A stretch of 64,000 nucleotides of DNA from Methylophaga sp. (GTDB lineage: Bacteria; Pseudomonadota; Gammaproteobacteria; Nitrosococcales; Methylophagaceae), in NCBI GenBank assembly GCA_020831825.1, contig JAFIFW010000009.1, positions 44,501 to 108,500 on the forward strand, given 5' to 3'. The position numbers were made by a program, and so were the translations under genes. The notes under the pieces were generated by a model. It was not told where the DNA came from and did no database searches. It saw only the letters and a program-made list of their open reading frames with translations. Positions 18,331 to 29,973 of the stretch are shown here, one piece after another. Position 1 is the first letter of the stretch; each line of letters starts with the position of its first letter.

Positions 18331-18773
18331 TCAAAGAAGTTTTGGTCTGAGATTGGCAGAAGGACGAACCGAGGCCACAAAACGATCCAAAACTTCTGCA
18401 ACCAGACTTCTTGGTATCCATGCCTCGCCCGCATGCACAACTCGAATCGCCTTGGTCAACAACTGATGCTGCTCTGGTGCAAGCAAGGCTCGTGCAGAAT
18501 AGCCCGAGTTCTCCAGTGCAGAGAAGGTCGGCTGAGAGCTGGATAGGATCAAGGTCTTGGTTTGTGGGCAATGTCTGGATAGCAGCAGACTTATCACATT
18601 AGCATCAAAACTGTCATCTGATTCATCGACAATCAGAATATCCGCCGAGAACATGGCAATATCATCAACCAGCTCTTCAAGCGTGGCAAAATCCAACACG
18701 CGAGCCAGCATATCGGAGGCGAGTGCAAATCGACTTCTGGCAAAAGTTTTCTGTCCCAGCACAGCAACTCTGA

Positions 18774-18777
<4 letters not shown>
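18331..18777 (-). CDS. degenerate receiver-domain protein lacking an output domain
   Basis: A 148-aa protein starting MIRVAVLGQKTFARSRFALA at an ATG that overlaps the slmA stop by 4 bp. The pattern of strands and helices, with ADILIVDE and the end HAGEAWIPRSLVAEVLDRFV, resembles the receiver part of NarL/LuxR response regulators. Two things are odd. The N-terminal acidic pair of a phosphorylatable receiver is replaced by LGQK, and the DNA-binding helix-turn-helix that should follow is absent. The protein stops at RPKLL just before the adhesin promoter region. It may be a pseudo-receiver working through protein contact, or a decayed regulator of the adhesin. Confidence 0.6.
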
Positions 18778-20389
<1,612 letters not shown>

Positions 20390-22753
20390 TCAGCCCAGAT
20401 GAATATCAGGTCTGATTTGAAGCATCTGACGCAGGAACCGTAGTTTAATTTCCTCCAACCCGTCCATTGAGCTTGCCTCAAATCGGAGCGTCAGCCCAGG
20501 GACGGTGTTGGACTTCCTGACCAGTCCCCAACTGTCTGAGTAGTCGACACGATAGCCATCGATGGTTGTTATTTCTGCGTCAGTGAATTCGGCGCGTTCC
20601 TGAAACCGTTCAATGAAATCAGCAGCGGCAATATCATCCATTGCCACATGAATTTCCGGTGTGTTGAAACGGGCCGGTTGAGCAGCGAATATTTCCGCAG
20701 GCGAGCGCCGCTGGTCGTCAGCGGCCAGCGATTCTAACAAGCGACATGCTGAATATAAAGCATCATCAAAACCAAACCAGCGATCGGCGAAGAAAATATG
20801 TCCGCTCATTTCACCACCGAGGATTGCACCGGTTTCCTGCATTCGCTTTTTGATGATGGTATAACCAGAAGGTGCCAGAACCGCTTGGCCACCTGACGAC
20901 TTGATAACGTCCTCTAGCAAATGTGTGCTTTTGACGTCATAAATAACACTTGCTCCGGGTGTTCGGCTTAGCATCTGTTCAGCAAACAACATCAGCAAGC
21001 GGTCTGGCCAGATAATTTCACCCATGCCATCCACAACACCCAAACGATCTCCATCACCATCAAAAGCAAAGCCGAGATCTGCATTTGTTTCACGCACTTT
21101 GGCAGCCAAGGCCTGCATGTTCTGTGGCTGTGCTGGATCAGGGTGGTGATTTGGAAATTCACCATCCACTTCACAGAACAGCTCGACCACCTCACATCCC
21201 AGGTTTCTGAAAAGTTGAGGCGCGATCATTCCAGCGACACCATTACCGCAATCGACCACCAATTTGAGTGGTCGGCTTAAGAAAATATCCGAGGACACCT
21301 TGTCAAGGTAGGCTTTGACAACATCAGCTTGCTCCTGCGAAGCAGTGCCCAGCGTAAACTCACTACGTTCTATGCGACGATACAACTGCTTGATTTGATC
21401 GCTGGACAACATCTCGGTATCGATTACGATCTTGAAACCATTGTAATCCCGTGGATTATGGCTGCCGGTCACCATGACACCTGACCGGGAGGGCAAGGTG
21501 TTGCAGGCAAAATAAAGCACAGGAGTGGGCACCATGCCAATATCAATCACGCTTGCGCCCGCAGACATCAAACCTTCGCTCAGCGCCTTACTGAGTGACT
21601 CGCTGGAGTTACGACCATCCCGACCGACAATGATTTCATGGATATTCTGGCTCACCAACTGACTGCCTATGGCACGCCCAATTTGCCTGGCCACTTTTTT
21701 GTTCAGCGTATCGCCCACAATGCCGCGAATATCATAAGCCTTGAAAATCGAACTGCTCACATCCGGAACTGACTGCTCAGCACTCTCAGGCGTATTTTGA
21801 CTGGCAATAACTTGGCCATGATCATAGCCGGCTTCAACCATCAGAGGTCTGCGAACCGACTGCGTTTGCCACTTACCTGCTCTGGTAGCAACCGATAACC
21901 AGCGACTTTTTGGAAATAATTGAATCAGCAACTGAGCCATCAACCACCAGACAATACTGGCAACAGCAAGCGCCAACAGCAATTGCACCAGCGAAACCTT
22001 CAACGCCGGTTTGGCTTCGTCCGGGTAAAAGGCAACGTGCCAATGACTGAGTGGAATGCTCTGCTCAAATACAGTCATTGATTGGAAATGAGCATCACCT
22101 GAGCTTGCAATGCTGACTCGCTGCTGGCTGCCCTGCTGCAGCTCGACGAAACCAGGTTCATTGAAAATCTGCTGCATCATCAGCGACAGTTGTTGCATCG
22201 GCAAGGCTGCCAGTAAGATCGCCAAAGGTGGTTCAGGCAAAGCTTCAACCATAAGGAAATAGGCGTTATCAGTACCTGGCAACATCACTGCGTAATCAGC
22301 TCGTCCTTCAGCTTCGACCTGATATAAGGTTGCCAGGGCAGCATAGCTCAATGGAATACAATCTTCGCTTGTTGTCTGGCTGGGGATACGGCTGACTAGA
22401 CACAACGCAGAAACCTCCGGCCATTGTTCCATCAAGCCCTTCAATAACACACCTGATTCTGAGGTTTCGCTCTCTGCGCGCATCTGTGGGGTAACATTTG
22501 CAGCAACTGCTTCAAGTTGCCGTTCCCATTGACCAATTACTGAGCTGACCGATGCCGCCAATCGCTCAGCTGTTTCCTGATGCTTTTTACGATAATCCTG
22601 ATTGTCCCTGGCCTGGTTTTGATAGCCATGGAAAAACAATATACCAACAGCTAGAAGCCAGGACAGCAGCAATAAGCCGCCTAACAACGGCCTGCCGATC
22701 ATTCGCAGATCGTCAGGAATCAGCCGTTGCCAGCGCTCAGTTTCAGGTTTCAA
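20390..22753 (-). CDS. algC: AlgC-type phosphomannomutase/phosphoglucomutase with membrane sensor extension
   Basis: A 787-aa fusion. Residues from about 336 are a complete alpha-D-phosphohexomutase: SSIFKAYDIRGIVGD, catalytic serine loop VMVTGSHNPRDYNGF (Ser 431), metal loop FDGDGDRLG (about 565-571), sugar loop GGEMSGHIFF and C-terminal SDSWGLVRKSNTVPGLTLR. It interconverts mannose/glucose 1- and 6-phosphates for polysaccharide and LPS precursors. The first 335 residues are unlike the enzyme: membrane helices at about 22-42 and 252-280 enclose a periplasmic domain of some 200 residues. Similar extensions occur in several gammaproteobacterial AlgC proteins. It lies 5 bp after dut. Confidence 0.92.
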   Translation of the reverse strand: MKPETERWQRLIPDDLRMIGRPLLGGLLLLSWLLAVGILFFHGYQNQARDNQDYRKKHQETAERLAASVSSVIGQWERQLEAVAANVTPQMRAESETSESGVLLKGLMEQWPEVSALCLVSRIPSQTTSEDCIPLSYAALATLYQVEAEGRADYAVMLPGTDNAYFLMVEALPEPPLAILLAALPMQQLSLMMQQIFNEPGFVELQQGSQQRVSIASSGDAHFQSMTVFEQSIPLSHWHVAFYPDEAKPALKVSLVQLLLALAVASIVWWLMAQLLIQLFPKSRWLSVATRAGKWQTQSVRRPLMVEAGYDHGQVIASQNTPESAEQSVPDVSSSIFKAYDIRGIVGDTLNKKVARQIGRAIGSQLVSQNIHEIIVGRDGRNSSESLSKALSEGLMSAGASVIDIGMVPTPVLYFACNTLPSRSGVMVTGSHNPRDYNGFKIVIDTEMLSSDQIKQLYRRIERSEFTLGTASQEQADVVKAYLDKVSSDIFLSRPLKLVVDCGNGVAGMIAPQLFRNLGCEVVELFCEVDGEFPNHHPDPAQPQNMQALAAKVRETNADLGFAFDGDGDRLGVVDGMGEIIWPDRLLMLFAEQMLSRTPGASVIYDVKSTHLLEDVIKSSGGQAVLAPSGYTIIKKRMQETGAILGGEMSGHIFFADRWFGFDDALYSACRLLESLAADDQRRSPAEIFAAQPARFNTPEIHVAMDDIAAADFIERFQERAEFTDAEITTIDGYRVDYSDSWGLVRKSNTVPGLTLRFEASSMDGLEEIKLRFLRQMLQIRPDIHLG

Positions 22754-22758
22754 CTGCT

Positions 22759-23214
22759 TCAGCTCCGACCAGTATGCCCGAAACCACCTGTACCTCGCTC
22801 ACTTGAAGAAAACTCGGTGACCGCTTCAAAGGCAACTTGTACAACCGGGATAATGACCATCTGCGCAATCCTTTCTCCGACAGTTATCTCAAAGGGCGTC
22901 TCACCACGATTCCAGCACGAGACAAAAATTTGTCCCTGATAATCACTGTCAATCAGCCCAACCAGATTTCCCAATACAATACCATGCTTGTGTCCCAACC
23001 CTGATCGCGGCAGCAGTACTGCCGCCAGTGAAGGATCATCAATGTGAATCGCCAACCCTGTGGGTATCAGGTGAGTTTCACCCGGGTTAATGGTCAGATT
23101 ATCTTCCAGGCAGGCTCTTAAGTCTAATCCCGCACTACCTGTGGTGGCATAGTCGGGTAAGGGAATCGAATCACCCAGCCTCGGGTCTATCAGTTTTAGT
23201 TGTATTTTTTGCAT
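22759..23214 (-). CDS. dut: Dut, deoxyuridine triphosphatase
   Basis: Dut hydrolyses dUTP to dUMP, keeping uracil out of DNA and feeding dTMP synthesis. All five trimeric dUTPase motifs are visible: [39 protein letters not shown] and the C-terminal [11 protein letters not shown] start at the ATG at 23214 (151 aa); a TTG at 23226 would add four residues. The 5' end overlaps coaBC by 44 bp. Confidence 0.95.
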   Translation of the reverse strand: MQKIQLKLIDPRLGDSIPLPDYATTGSAGLDLRACLEDNLTINPGETHLIPTGLAIHIDDPSLAAVLLPRSGLGHKHGIVLGNLVGLIDSDYQGQIFVSCWNRGETPFEITVGERIAQMVIIPVVQVAFEAVTEFSSSERGTGGFGHTGRS

Positions 23215-24412
23215 GGTATCGCTCAATTATCAAAGTCATCAAAGCATCCGCCAGCAGGCGTTTGTGTTGTCTGGGTAAGCGCTTGCTGCCACCTGACCAA
23301 AAAACTTCCAATGCATTTTCTTCACTGGCAAAGCCAATACCCTTGCCGACATGATTGCCAGCAATGATATCCAATCCTTTCTGCTGACGTTTGCTGTCTG
23401 CATGTTCAGCCAGCAGCTCAGTTTCGGCAGCGAAGCCTACCACCAGTTTCGGTCGATATTCGCTGGCACTGACCGTGGCAATAATATCTGTTGTTGCCTC
23501 CAGTTCCAGTGTCATCAGCTGCCGACCTTGTTTTTTGATTTTCTGCGCTTCAATCACTGCCGGTCTGAAGTCGGCCACCGCTGCACAGCCAATGAAAATA
23601 TCCGTTTGCCTGATATTCAACATGACCTGTTCAAGCATTTCTGCAGCTGATTCAACTGATATTGTTTGGCAATTAGAGGGGGCAGCCAAGTGTACGGGTC
23701 CGGAAACCAGAATCACTTCAGCACCTGCCGCCAGCGCAGATTCTGCCAATGCATATCCCATCTTGCCTGAACTTCGATTGGCAATGTAACGAACTGGGTC
23801 GATTGATTCGTGGGTGGGGCCTGCAGTAATCATCACGCGCTGACCCGTCAGGGCTCCGGGTGCCATGATGCTGGAGAGCTGAGCAACAATCTCAGCAGGC
23901 TCAAGTAGCCGACCCTCTCCCTGTTCACCACAGGCCTGGTCACCGCTGGCAGGGCCGAGCATAAACGCCCCTCTGATTTGAAGAGTTGTTAAATTCTCTT
24001 TGGTAGCAGGATTGGACCACATCTTGTTATTCATTGCCGGCGCAATCGCCAGTCGAGCCTCGGTAGCCAGTACTGTAGAAGTCAGCAAATCATCGGCACG
24101 GCCAAAAGCCAGCCTGGCTATGGTATCGGCGCTGGCGGGCGCGACCAAAATCCAGTCAGCCCATCGAGCCAATGCGATATGCCCCATCGCGGACTCCTGA
24201 TCAGCATCCAGCAATTCAACTGCGACAGGATGTCCGCTCAAAGTTTGTAAGGTGAGTGGCGTAATAAATTCGCAAGCGGCCTTGGTCATGACCACCCTGA
24301 CTTCAGCACCTGCCTCACGCAACCTGCGAGTCAAATCGGCAGCTTTATATGCTGCAATGCTGCCAGTCACACCTAGAACGATACGTTGTCCTGCCAGCCC
24401 TTGTTCAGCCAT
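23171..24412 (-). CDS. coaBC: CoaBC, phosphopantothenoylcysteine decarboxylase/synthetase
   Basis: A bifunctional enzyme for two steps of coenzyme A synthesis. The CoaC half (residues about 1-185) has the flavin-binding [20 protein letters not shown] and [14 protein letters not shown]. The CoaB half has [20 protein letters not shown] and GKMGYALAE. The ATG at 24412 (413 aa) is preferred over a TTG five codons upstream. Its start overlaps the end of the YihY-family gene by 8 bp. Confidence 0.96.
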   Translation of the reverse strand: MAEQGLAGQRIVLGVTGSIAAYKAADLTRRLREAGAEVRVVMTKAACEFITPLTLQTLSGHPVAVELLDADQESAMGHIALARWADWILVAPASADTIARLAFGRADDLLTSTVLATEARLAIAPAMNNKMWSNPATKENLTTLQIRGAFMLGPASGDQACGEQGEGRLLEPAEIVAQLSSIMAPGALTGQRVMITAGPTHESIDPVRYIANRSSGKMGYALAESALAAGAEVILVSGPVHLAAPSNCQTISVESAAEMLEQVMLNIRQTDIFIGCAAVADFRPAVIEAQKIKKQGRQLMTLELEATTDIIATVSASEYRPKLVVGFAAETELLAEHADSKRQQKGLDIIAGNHVGKGIGFASEENALEVFWSGGSKRLPRQHKRLLADALMTLIIERYHAKNTTKTDRPEAG

Positions 24413-25748
24413 GACTTTGTGTTCCAAGCGCCAGATCTCGCAAGGTCAGTTGTTCCAGAACCTGACTTTGAGCGGAACTGACCTTGCTAAGCAGACCCTC
24501 AATCGCAGGCTCTGCTCTGCTGCGATTTTGTGTCAGTACGTTTTCTTCCGCGGTGCGCAACACACCCAGAATATCATTCACCTTGAGAGTCGAAATATCC
24601 TGCCCCGGAATATAGCGAACACTATCGCCAGCGACCTCTGCCAACATGCCAGCAGCTTCCAGAATGGAAATCAATTCCTGCAAGGTCAGATTGCTCAATG
24701 CCGTTTCCTGCTCCAACTCCTGAATGCTCAATGGCGTTTCATGATTGCAAAAACGTCTGGCAATCAGGGTCATCAACCAGAGTCCTTCCTTTTCACGCAG
24801 GCGTGGGCTCAGACTGAATGATTTGCCACCCACTTGTACCAGTTTTGGGTGCTGCAGATAAAAGGCAACCTGTGAACCCGTGAGCAGAATAAACCATGCC
24901 AGATACAACCAGATCATAAAGAAAAACAAAATGGCAAAGCCGGAATAAATGGCGGTGTAATTTGATGACGTGGCGACAAACGAAGCGAAAATAGTGCCCA
25001 GCGTTACCCACAAGGCACCGGCCACTGTTGCCCCCATCAGGGCGGGAGCCAGCTTGACCCGGGTATTGGGAATAAAGGTGTAGAGAAAGGTAAAGGCCAG
25101 GATGATCATCACATAAGGCACCATCTTGCTAATGAATATCAGCACGGTGCCAAATGGTTCGATCGTCTGCAACTGCACCATGACATTGTGGTTCAACACC
25201 GAGGCGCCTACGCCCAGGGCAGTGAAAACCAATACCGGGCCAATCATCATCACGCTGAAATAATCGGTAAAACGTCTTGCCAGACTGCGTGCTCGTTTAA
25301 CTCGCCAGACAAAATTGAAAGCGCTTTCGATTTTCTGCACCAGCGAGATAATCGTATAAAACAACATGGCCAGACCGACAGAGCCAAGCACACCAACTTT
25401 TATATTTTCTACAAAGCCAATGATATTTTCCGTCAGCTCTTCTCCCCGGCTGCCAAGTGGTTCCATAAAGCTCAATAAGAAGGGTTCTATCTGGTTATGA
25501 ACACCAAAGGCTTTCAATACCGAGAACGCCACCGCTATCAGTGGTACCAGTGATAGCAGGGTGGTGAATACCAGGCTCATGGCACGCAAATTCAGTTCCC
25601 CAGTTGCCAGCTCCCGGATCATCACGTAGCAGACGCGCAACAATTCGGTCAGCCAGCGTCTGACAGGGTTTACCTTGGACAGTTCCTCTTGCCAGAGACT
25701 GACCGTAAAAAAATGTTTTAGCTTATCAAGCGTGTCTTGCACGACCAT
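24405..25748 (-). CDS. YihY/RNase BN-family inner membrane protein
   Basis: A 447-aa YihY-family protein. Residues about 40-280 carry six membrane helices, with family marks such as RAMSLVFTTLLSLVPLIAVA, YTIISLVQKIESAFNFVWRV and YSGFAILFFFMIWLYLAWFI. The C-terminal 160 residues are soluble and resemble a winged-helix region. The family was once called ribonuclease BN but has no proven enzymatic role. It lies 27 bp after the Nif3-family gene and runs into coaBC. Confidence 0.9.
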   Translation of the reverse strand: MVVQDTLDKLKHFFTVSLWQEELSKVNPVRRWLTELLRVCYVMIRELATGELNLRAMSLVFTTLLSLVPLIAVAFSVLKAFGVHNQIEPFLLSFMEPLGSRGEELTENIIGFVENIKVGVLGSVGLAMLFYTIISLVQKIESAFNFVWRVKRARSLARRFTDYFSVMMIGPVLVFTALGVGASVLNHNVMVQLQTIEPFGTVLIFISKMVPYVMIILAFTFLYTFIPNTRVKLAPALMGATVAGALWVTLGTIFASFVATSSNYTAIYSGFAILFFFMIWLYLAWFILLTGSQVAFYLQHPKLVQVGGKSFSLSPRLREKEGLWLMTLIARRFCNHETPLSIQELEQETALSNLTLQELISILEAAGMLAEVAGDSVRYIPGQDISTLKVNDILGVLRTAEENVLTQNRSRAEPAIEGLLSKVSSAQSQVLEQLTLRDLALGTQSHG

Positions 25749-25775
25749 AACGCTTTCCTTGTGTCCGGTGATGCC

Positions 25776-26534
25776 TTACACCGGATTTTCAATATCGACG
25801 AATTGCTGATCCAGATCAAAGACCTCGGCCAAATGATTGCCAAGCGCCATGATGCCATACCGTTCGGTTGCATGGTGACCTGCCGCTATGTAGTGAATAC
25901 CAAGTTCTCTGGCAAGGTGGGTCGTTTGCTCGGAAACCTCACCACTAAGAAACGCATCCAGCCCCAACTCGGCAGCTTGTTGAATGTAACCTTGGGCCGC
26001 ACCAGTGCACCAGCCGATTGTGTTCACAGGCCTGTCATGTCCGGCGATGACAACCGGCTCACGTTGCAAAGTATCTGCGATCGAATTGGCAAAGTCATCC
26101 AAGGACTGGGGTTCCGGCAAACAGCCGCAGAGCGCAATGGCCGGTTCGCCAGTGCCAGAAATTCGCCCGTCTATTTCAAGACCTAATTGATGTGCCAATT
26201 GGACATTGTTGCCAAATTCAGGGTGGGCATCGAGGGGTAAGTGATAGGCAATCAGATTAATATCATGGCTTAGCAAGGTTTTGATGCGCTGTTGCTTGAT
26301 ACCAATCAGCCGGGCATCCTCACCACGCCAGAAGTAGCCATGATGCACCAAAATTGCATCAGCATTCATCGCCACCGCCTGATCCAGCAGCGCCTGACTG
26401 GCCGTAACGCCAGTAATGATACGGTAGATATCCTCGCAACCTGCGACTTGCAGGCCATTTGGGCAATAGTCCGCAAATCGACCCGGCTCAAGCAGATTAT
26501 CCAGGTAGGCGAGCAGTTCAGTTCGAGTTATCAT
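25776..26534 (-). CDS. Nif3-like dinuclear metal-centre protein (YbgI family)
   Basis: A 252-aa member of the Nif3/YbgI family, hexameric proteins with a two-metal site whose substrate is not settled (GTP cyclohydrolase I type 2 has been suggested). Metal ligands are visible in [29 protein letters not shown] and the C-terminal [11 protein letters not shown]. The ATG at 26534 has AGGGA 9 nt upstream; an in-frame TTG at 26555 is rejected. It is the first gene of the leftward coaBC-argB block and diverges from the DUF4126 gene. Confidence 0.9.
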   Translation of the reverse strand: MITRTELLAYLDNLLEPGRFADYCPNGLQVAGCEDIYRIITGVTASQALLDQAVAMNADAILVHHGYFWRGEDARLIGIKQQRIKTLLSHDINLIAYHLPLDAHPEFGNNVQLAHQLGLEIDGRISGTGEPAIALCGCLPEPQSLDDFANSIADTLQREPVVIAGHDRPVNTIGWCTGAAQGYIQQAAELGLDAFLSGEVSEQTTHLARELGIHYIAAGHHATERYGIMALGNHLAEVFDLDQQFVDIENPV

Positions 26535-26587
26535 CAGCGAAGTCCCTGTGACCAATCAATCGTCACTATAACAAAGAGGATAAGGCA

Positions 26588-27262
26588 ATGGATGCAGTCA
26601 GTGTCATCGCTCTCACCATGGGAGTTGCCTGGGCAAGCGGTATCAATCTCTATGCCACGATCTTTATGCTGGGTTTCATGGGCATGACCGGACATGCGGT
26701 GCTGCCTGAAGAACTGGCCTTTGTCAGTGATCCTATGGTGATGTTTGCGGCAGGCTTCATGTACTGCGTGGAATTTTTTGCTGATAAGATTCCAGGCATT
26801 GATTCTGGCTGGGACAGTTTGCACACCTTTATCCGTATTCCGGCGGGTGCTTTACTGGCAGCATCAGCGGTCGGCGATGTCAGCCCGGCGATGGAACTTA
26901 GCGCGGCATTACTGGGCGGAACACTGGCCGCTGGCAGTCATTTCACCAAAGCCGGAAGTCGGCTGTTGATTAACACTTCCCCGGAACCGTTCAGTAACTG
27001 GACTGCCTCAGTCAGCGAGGATGTACTGGTCATTGCTGGTCTGTGGGCAGCCTTGAATTATCCTTGGCTGTTTCTGGCATTTTTGTGTCTTATAGTTATT
27101 CTGATGATCTGGCTGTTGCCTAGACTTTGGCGCTTGATTAAAGCGCTTTTTGCAAAACTGGCAAATCTGTTTCGCAAACAGTCGAACAAAACACCTACTG
27201 ACGAAATAACACTGAACGGTAAAAAATCAACAGAAATCAATGAGGATCAAGAACGTCGGTAG
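26588..27262 (+). CDS. DUF4126 membrane protein
   Basis: A 224-aa membrane protein of the DUF4126 family, function unknown. It has several hydrophobic segments: near the start (IALTMGVAWASGINLYATIF), around 55-65, 85-125, and a strong one at about 150-180 (LNYPWLFLAFLCLIVILMIW). A basic cytoplasmic tail rich in Lys, Asn and Glu follows. An AGAGGATAAGGC Shine-Dalgarno stretch precedes the ATG. Its 3' end overlaps the convergent cheR by 16 bp. Confidence 0.85.
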   Translation: MDAVSVIALTMGVAWASGINLYATIFMLGFMGMTGHAVLPEELAFVSDPMVMFAAGFMYCVEFFADKIPGIDSGWDSLHTFIRIPAGALLAASAVGDVSPAMELSAALLGGTLAAGSHFTKAGSRLLINTSPEPFSNWTASVSEDVLVIAGLWAALNYPWLFLAFLCLIVILMIWLLPRLWRLIKALFAKLANLFRKQSNKTPTDEITLNGKKSTEINEDQERR

Positions 27263-28080
27263 ACAACGCCCTGTGGCGTCCGAATCATCTCAAAACCGTC
27301 TGAGTAGCCGGTAATAGTCTCTGAAGCGCCCAGAAACAAATAGCCTCCGGGGTTCAGTGATTGCCTCATGCGACTCAAAATATCGGCCTTACGAAGCCCT
27401 GCGAAATAAATCAGCACATTGCGGCAAAAAATCATGTCAAATTTACCCAGCGCGGTAAAAGGCTCGAGCAGATTTTGTTCCTTAAAGCTGACGCGCTTAC
27501 GCACTTCATCCGTAAGGCTCCAGGCATCGCCCTCAGGTCGAAAAAAACGACTGCGCCGCTCCGGCGTCAAACCACGGGCTATCGCGTGATTTTCGTAGAT
27601 ACCTCGACGAGCAAGTGCCAGCATACTGCTGGAAATATCGGTGGCGACAATCTGACTGCTGGCCAGCTTGCTGCTTGGACTTCGTTGCAGATATTCGCTT
27701 AGCACCATGCTGATGGTGTAAGGCTCTTGCCCTGACGAACAGGCCGCAGACCAGATCTTCAAACCGGTTCTGGCTTGTTTATCCAGCTCAGGTAACAAGG
27801 TTTTTGCCAGTACCTCAAACGGGGCGCCATCGCGGAACCAGGAGGTTTCATTGGTGGTCATGGCGTCAATCACTGCATTGCGTAAATGCCTTGGTTGTCC
27901 ATGTTGCAGTGCTTTCAGTAAGGCCGACACGGACGGGATATCCTCTTCCCTGAGTAGTTTGGTCAACCGACTGACGATCAGGTATTGTTTGCCATCTCCA
28001 AGCAGTATCCCGCAAGCCTGTTCCAGGAACTGTTTGAAGTGCTCATAGTCAGCTTGGCTAATGTCTTGCGTTTGCAACAT
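27247..28080 (-). CDS. cheR: CheR, chemotaxis glutamate methyltransferase
   Basis: CheR transfers methyl groups from S-adenosylmethionine to glutamates of chemoreceptors. The 277-aa protein has the N-terminal all-helical domain (FKQFLEQACGILLGDGKQYL, with RLTKLLREE) and the methyltransferase domain with LKIWSAACSSGQEPYTISMV and the catalytic-region FDMIFCRNVLIYF. It stands alone here, without cheB or receptors, as often happens in pseudomonad-type genomes. A plausible sigma-70 promoter lies at 28110-28139. Confidence 0.95.
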   Translation of the reverse strand: MLQTQDISQADYEHFKQFLEQACGILLGDGKQYLIVSRLTKLLREEDIPSVSALLKALQHGQPRHLRNAVIDAMTTNETSWFRDGAPFEVLAKTLLPELDKQARTGLKIWSAACSSGQEPYTISMVLSEYLQRSPSSKLASSQIVATDISSSMLALARRGIYENHAIARGLTPERRSRFFRPEGDAWSLTDEVRKRVSFKEQNLLEPFTALGKFDMIFCRNVLIYFAGLRKADILSRMRQSLNPGGYLFLGASETITGYSDGFEMIRTPQGVVYRRS

Positions 28081-28109
28081 GGAAACGTGTTCTTTTCATT
28101 GTGATTTTG

Positions 28110-28139
28110 ACTATAGCGTTAACGGCAGACCAAAAACAA
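28110..28139 (-). promoter_or_regulatory. possible sigma-70 promoter of cheR
   Basis: On the minus strand TTGTTT (28134-28139) and TATAGT (28110-28115) are spaced 18 bp. The start point would lie about 25 nt upstream of the cheR ATG. The -35 box is only a partial match. Confidence 0.4.
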
Positions 28140-28188
28140 TATTTAATAGCCAACGCTGACCGACTGAAAAAATTTTACGGACATTAAC

Positions 28189-29010
28189 ATGAAATCCATT
28201 CTTATTTCCGGCTGCTCAAGCGGGATTGGGCAATGCGCTGCCTTGATGCTTCATCAACGAGGTTATCAGGTGATTGCCACTGTCCGCCAATCGGAAGATG
28301 CTCAACCTTTAGAACAGGCAGGCATCAAAACACTGCTGATGGATCTGAACGACAGTGCGTCGATACACAAAGCTGTCAACGATGCCCTGTACTGCGCTGG
28401 GAAAATAGACATTTTATTCAATAACGCCGCTTATGGTCAGCCGGGCGCGGTTGAGGATCTTAGCCGAGCAGCTCTGGAAGCTCAATTCCAGATCAATGTG
28501 ATTGGCACACAGGAACTGACTAACCTGGTTATCCGGCAGATGCGACAACAAGGTGCCGGCCGTATCATCTACAACAGCTCGGTACTCGGGCTGGTCGCCA
28601 TGCCATACCGCGGCGCATACAACGCCAGCAAGTATGCGATCGAAGGGCTGGCCGATACGCTTCGCCTTGAACTGCACGGCACAGGCATTCACGTCAGCCT
28701 CATCGAACCCGGCCCGATTTTGAGTCGTTTCAGGCAAAATGCCATGAAGCATTACCAGCAACATATCGATAAAGCGTCAAGCGCACACAAATCTGTTTAC
28801 CAAGCCATGGAAGCCCGGTTAACAACCGAAGGACCCGCTGCACCGTTTACCCTGGGCCCCGAAGCCGTGGTCGCTAAGCTCATCAAAGCTATCGAATCAA
28901 AACGGCCTAAATGCCGCTATTTTGTTACTTTTCCGACATATCTGTTTGCCACACTCAAGCGATGTTTGCCTCAGCGCCTGCTGGATTTTCTGCTCAGACG
29001 AATTCTCTGA
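28189..29010 (+). CDS. short-chain dehydrogenase/reductase
   Basis: A 273-aa SDR oxidoreductase. The NAD(P)-binding start is SILISGCSSGIGQCAALML (TGxxxGIG-type), then NNAAYG at about residue 83. The catalytic Ser is in IIYNSSVLG, and the Tyr-Lys pair in YNASKYAIEGLADTL. The C-terminal part (RCLPQRLLDFLLRRIL) is hydrophobic and basic and may touch the membrane. The substrate cannot be told from sequence. It diverges from cheR and converges on focA with a 10-bp gap. Confidence 0.88.
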   Translation: MKSILISGCSSGIGQCAALMLHQRGYQVIATVRQSEDAQPLEQAGIKTLLMDLNDSASIHKAVNDALYCAGKIDILFNNAAYGQPGAVEDLSRAALEAQFQINVIGTQELTNLVIRQMRQQGAGRIIYNSSVLGLVAMPYRGAYNASKYAIEGLADTLRLELHGTGIHVSLIEPGPILSRFRQNAMKHYQQHIDKASSAHKSVYQAMEARLTTEGPAAPFTLGPEAVVAKLIKAIESKRPKCRYFVTFPTYLFATLKRCLPQRLLDFLLRRIL

Positions 29011-29020
29011 ACAGGCTGAC

Positions 29021-29881
29021 TTATCGGCTGTTTTTTTGGCTGGGCCCCGAGTACACGTACACCAGATAATAGGCCATGGCGACAAAGCCAACGCCACCAA
29101 CGATATTGCCCAGGGTCACTGGCACGATATTTCCCATCAAACCGGAAAAATCGAGCGCTTGCAGCTGCGAAGCATCCAACTGGCTGGCGGCAACTATTGC
29201 TTGATCAGCTGCGGCCACCATGGCAATTGGAATCATGTACATATTGGCTATGCTGTGCTCAAAACCCATGGCAACAAATCCGGAAATCGGAAATAACACC
29301 GCCATCACCTTGTCGGTGACACTGCGTGAGGCATAAACCATCCAACTACCCAGACAGACCAGCACATTACAGAACAAGCCACGTACAAAGGCTTCAGTCG
29401 TGGTCAACTCGACTTTGGCAAGGCCGGTTTTTATGGCAGTCACACCAACGCCATATTCAGCATTGCCCAGATAGCCCGATAGGTATACCAGATACACGGT
29501 GACCAATGCGCCGATGGCATTGCCAAAATAGACAATTCCCCAGTTACGCATCAGGCCTAGAAAACTGATCTGTCGCTTGGCATATGCCATCACCACCAGC
29601 GTGTTACCGGTGAATAATTCTGCACCCGCAACCACCACCAGAATAAAGCCCAGCGCAAATACCAAACCACCGATCAGCCGCGACAGACCGTAAGCCATGT
29701 TGGCATCTGTCATAACGACGGTGTAATACATCGCCGCAAAAGAAATGAAAGCGCCCGCCATCAGCGACAACACAACCAGTGGCAGCAATGGCATATTGGC
29801 CTTGTCTACCCCCACGGTTTTGACTTTTTCAGCCACTTCCGCAGGCGTAAAGGCATCGACAAACTTGCCGAAATCAGACAT
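29021..29881 (-). CDS. focA: FocA/NirC-family formate/nitrite channel
   Basis: A 286-aa formate/nitrite transporter family protein. Six membrane helices are visible, with family landmarks LMAGAFISFAAMYYTVV, AELFTGNTLVVMAYAKRQIS, NWGIVYFGNAIGALVTVYL, RGLFCNVLVCLGSWMVYASR and GFEHSIANMYMIPIAM. These are pentameric channels for small monovalent anions; formate versus nitrite cannot be decided from sequence. There is no pflB next to it, so a role in formate uptake or release linked to other metabolism is possible. A 12-bp perfect palindrome lies upstream at 29959-29970. Confidence 0.9.
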   Translation of the reverse strand: MSDFGKFVDAFTPAEVAEKVKTVGVDKANMPLLPLVVLSLMAGAFISFAAMYYTVVMTDANMAYGLSRLIGGLVFALGFILVVVAGAELFTGNTLVVMAYAKRQISFLGLMRNWGIVYFGNAIGALVTVYLVYLSGYLGNAEYGVGVTAIKTGLAKVELTTTEAFVRGLFCNVLVCLGSWMVYASRSVTDKVMAVLFPISGFVAMGFEHSIANMYMIPIAMVAAADQAIVAASQLDASQLQALDFSGLMGNIVPVTLGNIVGGVGFVAMAYYLVYVYSGPSQKNSR

Positions 29882-29958
29882 GAGGGGTTCCCCGAAACAG
29901 GAAGGTAACCGTGCAGTATATCAGTGCTTTAAATGGCTTTGCAGACTATATCTGACTA

Positions 29959-29970
29959 TTCAGTACTGAA
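29959..29970. promoter_or_regulatory. 12-bp perfect palindrome upstream of focA
   Basis: TTCAGTACTGAA is fully palindromic and lies about 45 bp upstream of a TATACT -10-like box (29915-29920, minus strand). The position suits an activator or repressor operator. I do not recognise the regulator. Confidence 0.35.
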
Positions 29971-29973
29971 GAT

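Noticed and set aside
18302..18571. 89-aa Cys/Ser-rich minus-strand frame overlapping the receiver gene
   Set aside because: It lies in a different frame within the receiver gene and does not resemble a helix-turn-helix, so it does not supply the missing output domain.
29011..29045. Possible terminator between the SDR gene and focA
   Set aside because: Only a 5-bp AACAG/CTGTT stem before the T-run on the plus strand; too weak to call.
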